DNA of 64,000 nt from Bacteroidota bacterium (GTDB taxonomy: Bacteria > Bacteroidota > Bacteroidia > AKYH767-A > OLB10), in the NCBI GenBank assembly GCA_016721435.1, contig JADKIC010000012.1:84023-148022 (forward strand), given 5' to 3'. The position numbers and the translations under genes were made by a program. Below are positions 61,173 through 64,000 of the stretch, piece after piece. The notes below the pieces were generated by a model. The model was not told the origin of the DNA and made no database searches. It saw only the letters and a program-made list of their open reading frames with translations. Position 1 is the first letter of the stretch. Every line of letters starts with the position of its first letter.

Positions 61173-62413
61173 ATGAAACAACTCTGCACAATCCTGCTCC
61201 TCACCCTTGATCATCTCCTGCACAGGAGAGTCCGGCAACCCATTCATACACAACGCGAAGAAGGATGCCCCTTAATGTAACAGCACTTTATGCGCCGACA
61301 CCGGCTAAATCAGGCAGCTTTCTCCATGCCCAAAGAAAGACAGTCTTAAATACAGGTGCTATATCCGAAATCTGCTGATAGATAAAAAGGGAAATCTATG
61401 GTTTACGACGCATTCGAATGGTTGGAGTCTTTGATGGCGTAAGCAATACCTCTTTGAAAATAAGGCGGGAATAGCGGGGAATGTGATCAGAGATATTGTT
61501 GAGGATAAGTCAGGAAATATCTGGCTGGCGACTAACGGTGGCCTATACCGTTATAATGCACAAGCGCCCCTCCATCTACCGGAAAGTTATACCAACTACA
61601 CCACTAATGATGGAATAATCAGCAATCAGATATGGTGTCTGACCATCGACACCTCCGACAACTTGTGGATAGGTACTGAAACCGGAGTTTGCAAATTTGA
61701 CGGAAATCGTTCACCGCACTCTCCTTGCCCCAAAGACCGCAAGCGAATCTGACCAATGCCTATCCTGCGCCTGACATGGTCACTTCACTCTACATTGATA
61801 ATCACGCAGCACTTTGGATTGGAACCAATGGCGGAGGTGCATACCGTTATACTGCAACTGCGGGCGCAAATGATTGTATTCAAAATTCCTGCAAACACGA
61901 TTTGAATCAACCCGGCGATATCCGCTCACACCACTCCTCCCTTACTCCCTTTTCACACACTATTCCGAAGCCAACGGTCTTTGTAATAACTTTATACAAT
62001 CGATCACAGGAGATCAGGAGGAAATATCTGGTTCGGAAGTCGATTTGGGGGAGCAGGCAGATTCGATGGAAAATCCTTTACTACGTTCAATACTTCCAAT
62101 GGTCTCACCAATAATTTTATCTGGACGGTGAAAGAAGATACGCGCGGCAATCTCTGGTTTGCTTCTGCAGGAGGTGGAGTGTCAAAATTCGATGGTAAAT
62201 CGTTACTGCTTTCACTATGAAGGATGGACTGGCGAGCGACTATATTCAATCTGTTGTTGAAGACAAGGACGGGGAACATTTGGTTTTGGAACAAGTACCG
62301 GTATCACCCGTTATGATGGAAATAGCAGTGCACCTTCAGGCAAGCCCTGACATCAAGGACAAGGAAAATAAAAAGCACCTAAAATCTTTTCCGGGGATAA
62401 GGAATGGTTGCTG
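61173..62413 (+). CDS. two-component-regulator-type propeller lipoprotein (heavily frameshifted)
   Basis: It begins MKQLCTILLLT and, after one base shift near 61206, continues LIISCTGESGNPF, giving a lipobox Cys. Repeated Reg_prop blades follow: DIVEDKSGNIWLATNGGLYRYN, NQIWCLTIDTSDNLWIGTETGV, ALWIGTNGGGAYRY, VKEDTRGNLWFASAGGGVSKF and SVVEDKDG. This is the sensor propeller normally fused to, or working beside, histidine kinases of hybrid two-component systems. Here it is a separate gene divergent from such a pair, so it may feed that sensor. The 3' end is unclear. Confidence 0.6.
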
Positions 62414-62467
62414 ATGGAAGAAACAAGAATGCACGTTCATTTAAAATACAAAAAAAGCACTCTCTCA

Positions 62468-62816
62468 TTAAAACAAGCCCTGCTCTCTGAAATAATCAAT
62501 CACCGCCTGCTTCAGTAAATAATCCTGTTCGGCCAAAGTCATGGAGTGCATTTTCTGATCGAGTTTCCAATGGGGCCAGCCTTCTTCGTCAAGCCTTGAG
62601 TGGTATAAAACCAAACTGACTAAAAAGTTTACGGTGGCGATGCATCAAATCCTGGCTGTCGTGTTTGGCATACTCCCGCGGGCCTTGACCTAACTCCTGT
62701 ACACCGATGAGAAAATGATTCCCTGCGGATCAGGTCGTTGTCAAGCTGGGTATTGAGCTGATCAACGAGTTCAGGCAGTCTGATTTTAATTCTTCAATGT
62801 TTCGGAGATGGAGCAT
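62468..62816 (-). CDS. unrecognised small protein (frameshifted)
   Basis: From the ATG at 62816 (MLHLRNIEEL) through two shifts near 62725 and 62600: RLPELVDQLNTQLDNDLIRR, NHFLIGVQELGQGPREYAKH, DLMHRHRKLFSQFGFIPL and SRLDEEGWPHWKLDQKMHSM, then a C-terminal helix ending YFREQGLF at 62468. About 116 residues, no signal or membrane segment. I do not recognise it. It follows the CvpA gene closely. Confidence 0.5.
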
Positions 62817-62833
62817 ATTATTGGGAACACGGA

Positions 62834-63369
62834 TTACACTGATAGAACTGATTTTCGAAGATGAATTAGTTCGCATGTTCGAGAACTCCTGTTGCACATC
62901 TTTCAAAGCAGGAAAGAGGTATTGAGAGACGAGACACCGGTTGAGTAAGATACGATTCGGATTTCGTTTTGGCGGAGAGTAATCCAACTGCGCATCCACA
63001 GGGCGGAACACCGACAAGACTACACTAACGACCAGTGCGAACTTCAGCATCGAAGAAAGCATCTGCGATTTTATTAAAGACATTCAGGTTTCCGATTTTC
63101 AGAATACCTTCCATGAATTTCACGAGCAGGATCATGATGAGCACCGCAGCGATGAAGACAATGAAGAAGGTGAGGTATTGTAATGTACTTCCCTGGGCAT
63201 CGAGCATTTTACTCACGACACCTTCAAATAAACTGCTGACCTTAAATGCTAAATAAGTCCGAGCACCACGCCGATCAGCATCGCAATCTCGAAGATGATT
63301 CCCGCGTTGGTAACCTTTGGATGCTCCCCAAACGAGTGGAACGGCAGAATGGAAATCTAAGTAGTTCAT
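62834..63369 (-). CDS. CvpA family membrane protein (frameshifted)
   Basis: About 175 residues. N-terminal MNYLDFHSAVPLVWGA and FKGYQRG segments with early membrane helices (frame break near 63310), then STLQYLTFFIVFIAAVLIMI, the conserved AGAFFG turn region (NKIADAFF, break near 63060), MLKFALVVSVVLSVFRPVDA and a C-terminal PKTKSESYLTQPVSRLSQY seen across two frames. CvpA proteins act in envelope integrity and, in E. coli, in colicin V secretion. The stop is near 62834. Confidence 0.72.
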
Positions 63370-63713
63370 CGGGGTTTAATTCAGAATTGTAATTCAATTC
63401 AGAAATTCAGAATTCAGAATTAGGAATTTAGAATTAGAAGTTAAATTGGAGGATTTTAGAATTAGAAGTTAGAATTGGAGGATTTTGGAATCAGGATTTA
63501 GGGTTAATGATTGCGATTTATGGTTAACGATTGAATTTTCATAATTTGCAGTTATGGATTTTGACCTAACGATAATAAGACTAAGTACTCAAAATAACTC
63601 TTAATTTTTATATGTATATTGGTTATTTCTAACAATAAGAGTTTTCATTCCTCATCCAACAAAATAATTCTGAATTCTACATTGAATTCTGAATTAATTT
63701 TCATTTGCTTCAT
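63370..63713. other. intergenic region with AT-rich degenerate repeats
   Basis: About 340 bases. Imperfect repeats of TTTAGAATTAGAAGTTA and AATTGGAGGATTTT form two copies of a 29-base unit near 63427-63485, and TTCAGAATTCAGAATTAG units lie just before them. No gene. Confidence 0.55.
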
Positions 63714-64000
63714 TCACCATTTTCACTCCCCGGCAGTTCTTTACCTTCAATATACTCTAACTGCGCTCCTCCACCTGTGGATACATACGACACCTTATCC
63801 GCCATATTGAACTGGTTAATCGCCGCTGCGAATCTCCCCACCTATGAGCGAGAAGGCTCCTTTCGCTGTAGCGGCTACAATGGCTTCGGCTACCGTTTTG
63901 TTCCGCTTTCAAAGGCAGGCATCTCAAACACGCCCATCGGACCGTTCCACAATATCGTTTTACTGTCTTTAATAACCTCCGCAAAGCTGCAGCCGAAACC
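63714..64000 (-). CDS. pgk: phosphoglycerate kinase, partial, one frameshift
   Basis: The C-terminal end of phosphoglycerate kinase, running off the window end. Joined frames give WNGPMGVFEMPAFESGTK, TVAEAIVAATAKGAFSLIGG and INQFNMADKVSYVSTGGGA, with the nucleotide-binding GGGDS and STGGGA motifs of the enzyme, and end ENGE at 63714. Breaks near 63895 and 63830. It catalyses ATP formation from 1,3-bisphosphoglycerate in glycolysis. Confidence 0.9.

Noticed and set aside
1..64000. tRNA, rRNA, riboswitch or IS element
   Set aside because: Scanned by eye for cloverleaf ends, rRNA cores and transposase motifs; none was convincing. A covariance-model search would be decisive.

Overview
The window is chromosomal DNA of a Bacteroidota bacterium, probably an environmental member of the Chitinophagales/Sphingobacteriales/Flavobacteriales side of the phylum. 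The evidence is the gliding-motility lipoprotein GldH in the order holB - PSP1/RicT-like - gldH, the DUF2795 protein typical of the phylum, about seven secreted proteins ending in type IX secretion (T9SS) sorting domains, and several upstream sites of the Bacteroidota -7 form TAnnTTTG. No rRNA, tRNA, IS transposase or CRISPR array was recognised. A large share of genes, including conserved ones, is split by single-base frameshifts (A2M, pbpC, sulfatase, nhaA, pgk, the two-component pair). Joining the frames restores recognisable proteins, so many breaks look like indels of a draft assembly rather than biology. I annotate such genes over their full span and give the break points.

Layout. 1-2.3 kb: an unrecognised gene (minus strand) divergent from a soluble VirD4/TraG-type coupling ATPase. 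2.5-10.4 kb: an envelope module with a lipoprotein alpha-2-macroglobulin (thioester motif), pterin dehydratase and penicillin-binding protein 1C. 10.6-17 kb: housekeeping and accessory genes on the minus strand (DUF2795, cobalamin adenosyltransferase, ABC ATPase, methyltransferase, T9SS sulfatase, TerC, a four-helix-bundle protein), with an unusual 10/11-bp tandem array that reverses orientation upstream of TerC. 17.3-21.4 kb: two T9SS-type secreted proteins. 21.4-27.4 kb: gamma-glutamyltransferase and thioredoxin-like genes, then gldH, the RicT-like gene and holB.

27.5-37.1 kb is an accessory, defence-like island that looks more AT-rich than its flanks: a strong hairpin, a decayed higBA module bracketed by a partial duplicate of holB, an IetAS-like AAA ATPase/subtilase pair, a NUDIX gene followed by a large PLD-nuclease/SF2-helicase/DUF3427/S24-peptidase protein, a VOC protein, and a MntA/HepT toxin-antitoxin pair. 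37.5-39.3 kb is a TPR adenylate cyclase. A nested palindromic element follows at 39.46-39.62 kb.

39.9-44.1 kb: small membrane proteins, a LysR regulator divergent from a DUF6671 operon ending in the remains of an SbtA/DUF897 bicarbonate transporter, a Fic protein and a small MscS channel; this suggests a partly eroded inorganic-carbon uptake cluster. 44.6-53.7 kb: a secreted M36 metallopeptidase, an AraC regulator, and secreted propeller and kelch proteins. 54.1-56.5 kb: two overlapping cation/proton antiporters (CPA2, NhaA). 56.8-64 kb is heavily frameshifted: a kelch protein, an NTF2-like protein, a response regulator and histidine kinase divergent from a propeller lipoprotein, an unrecognised small gene, CvpA and the 3' end of phosphoglycerate kinase.
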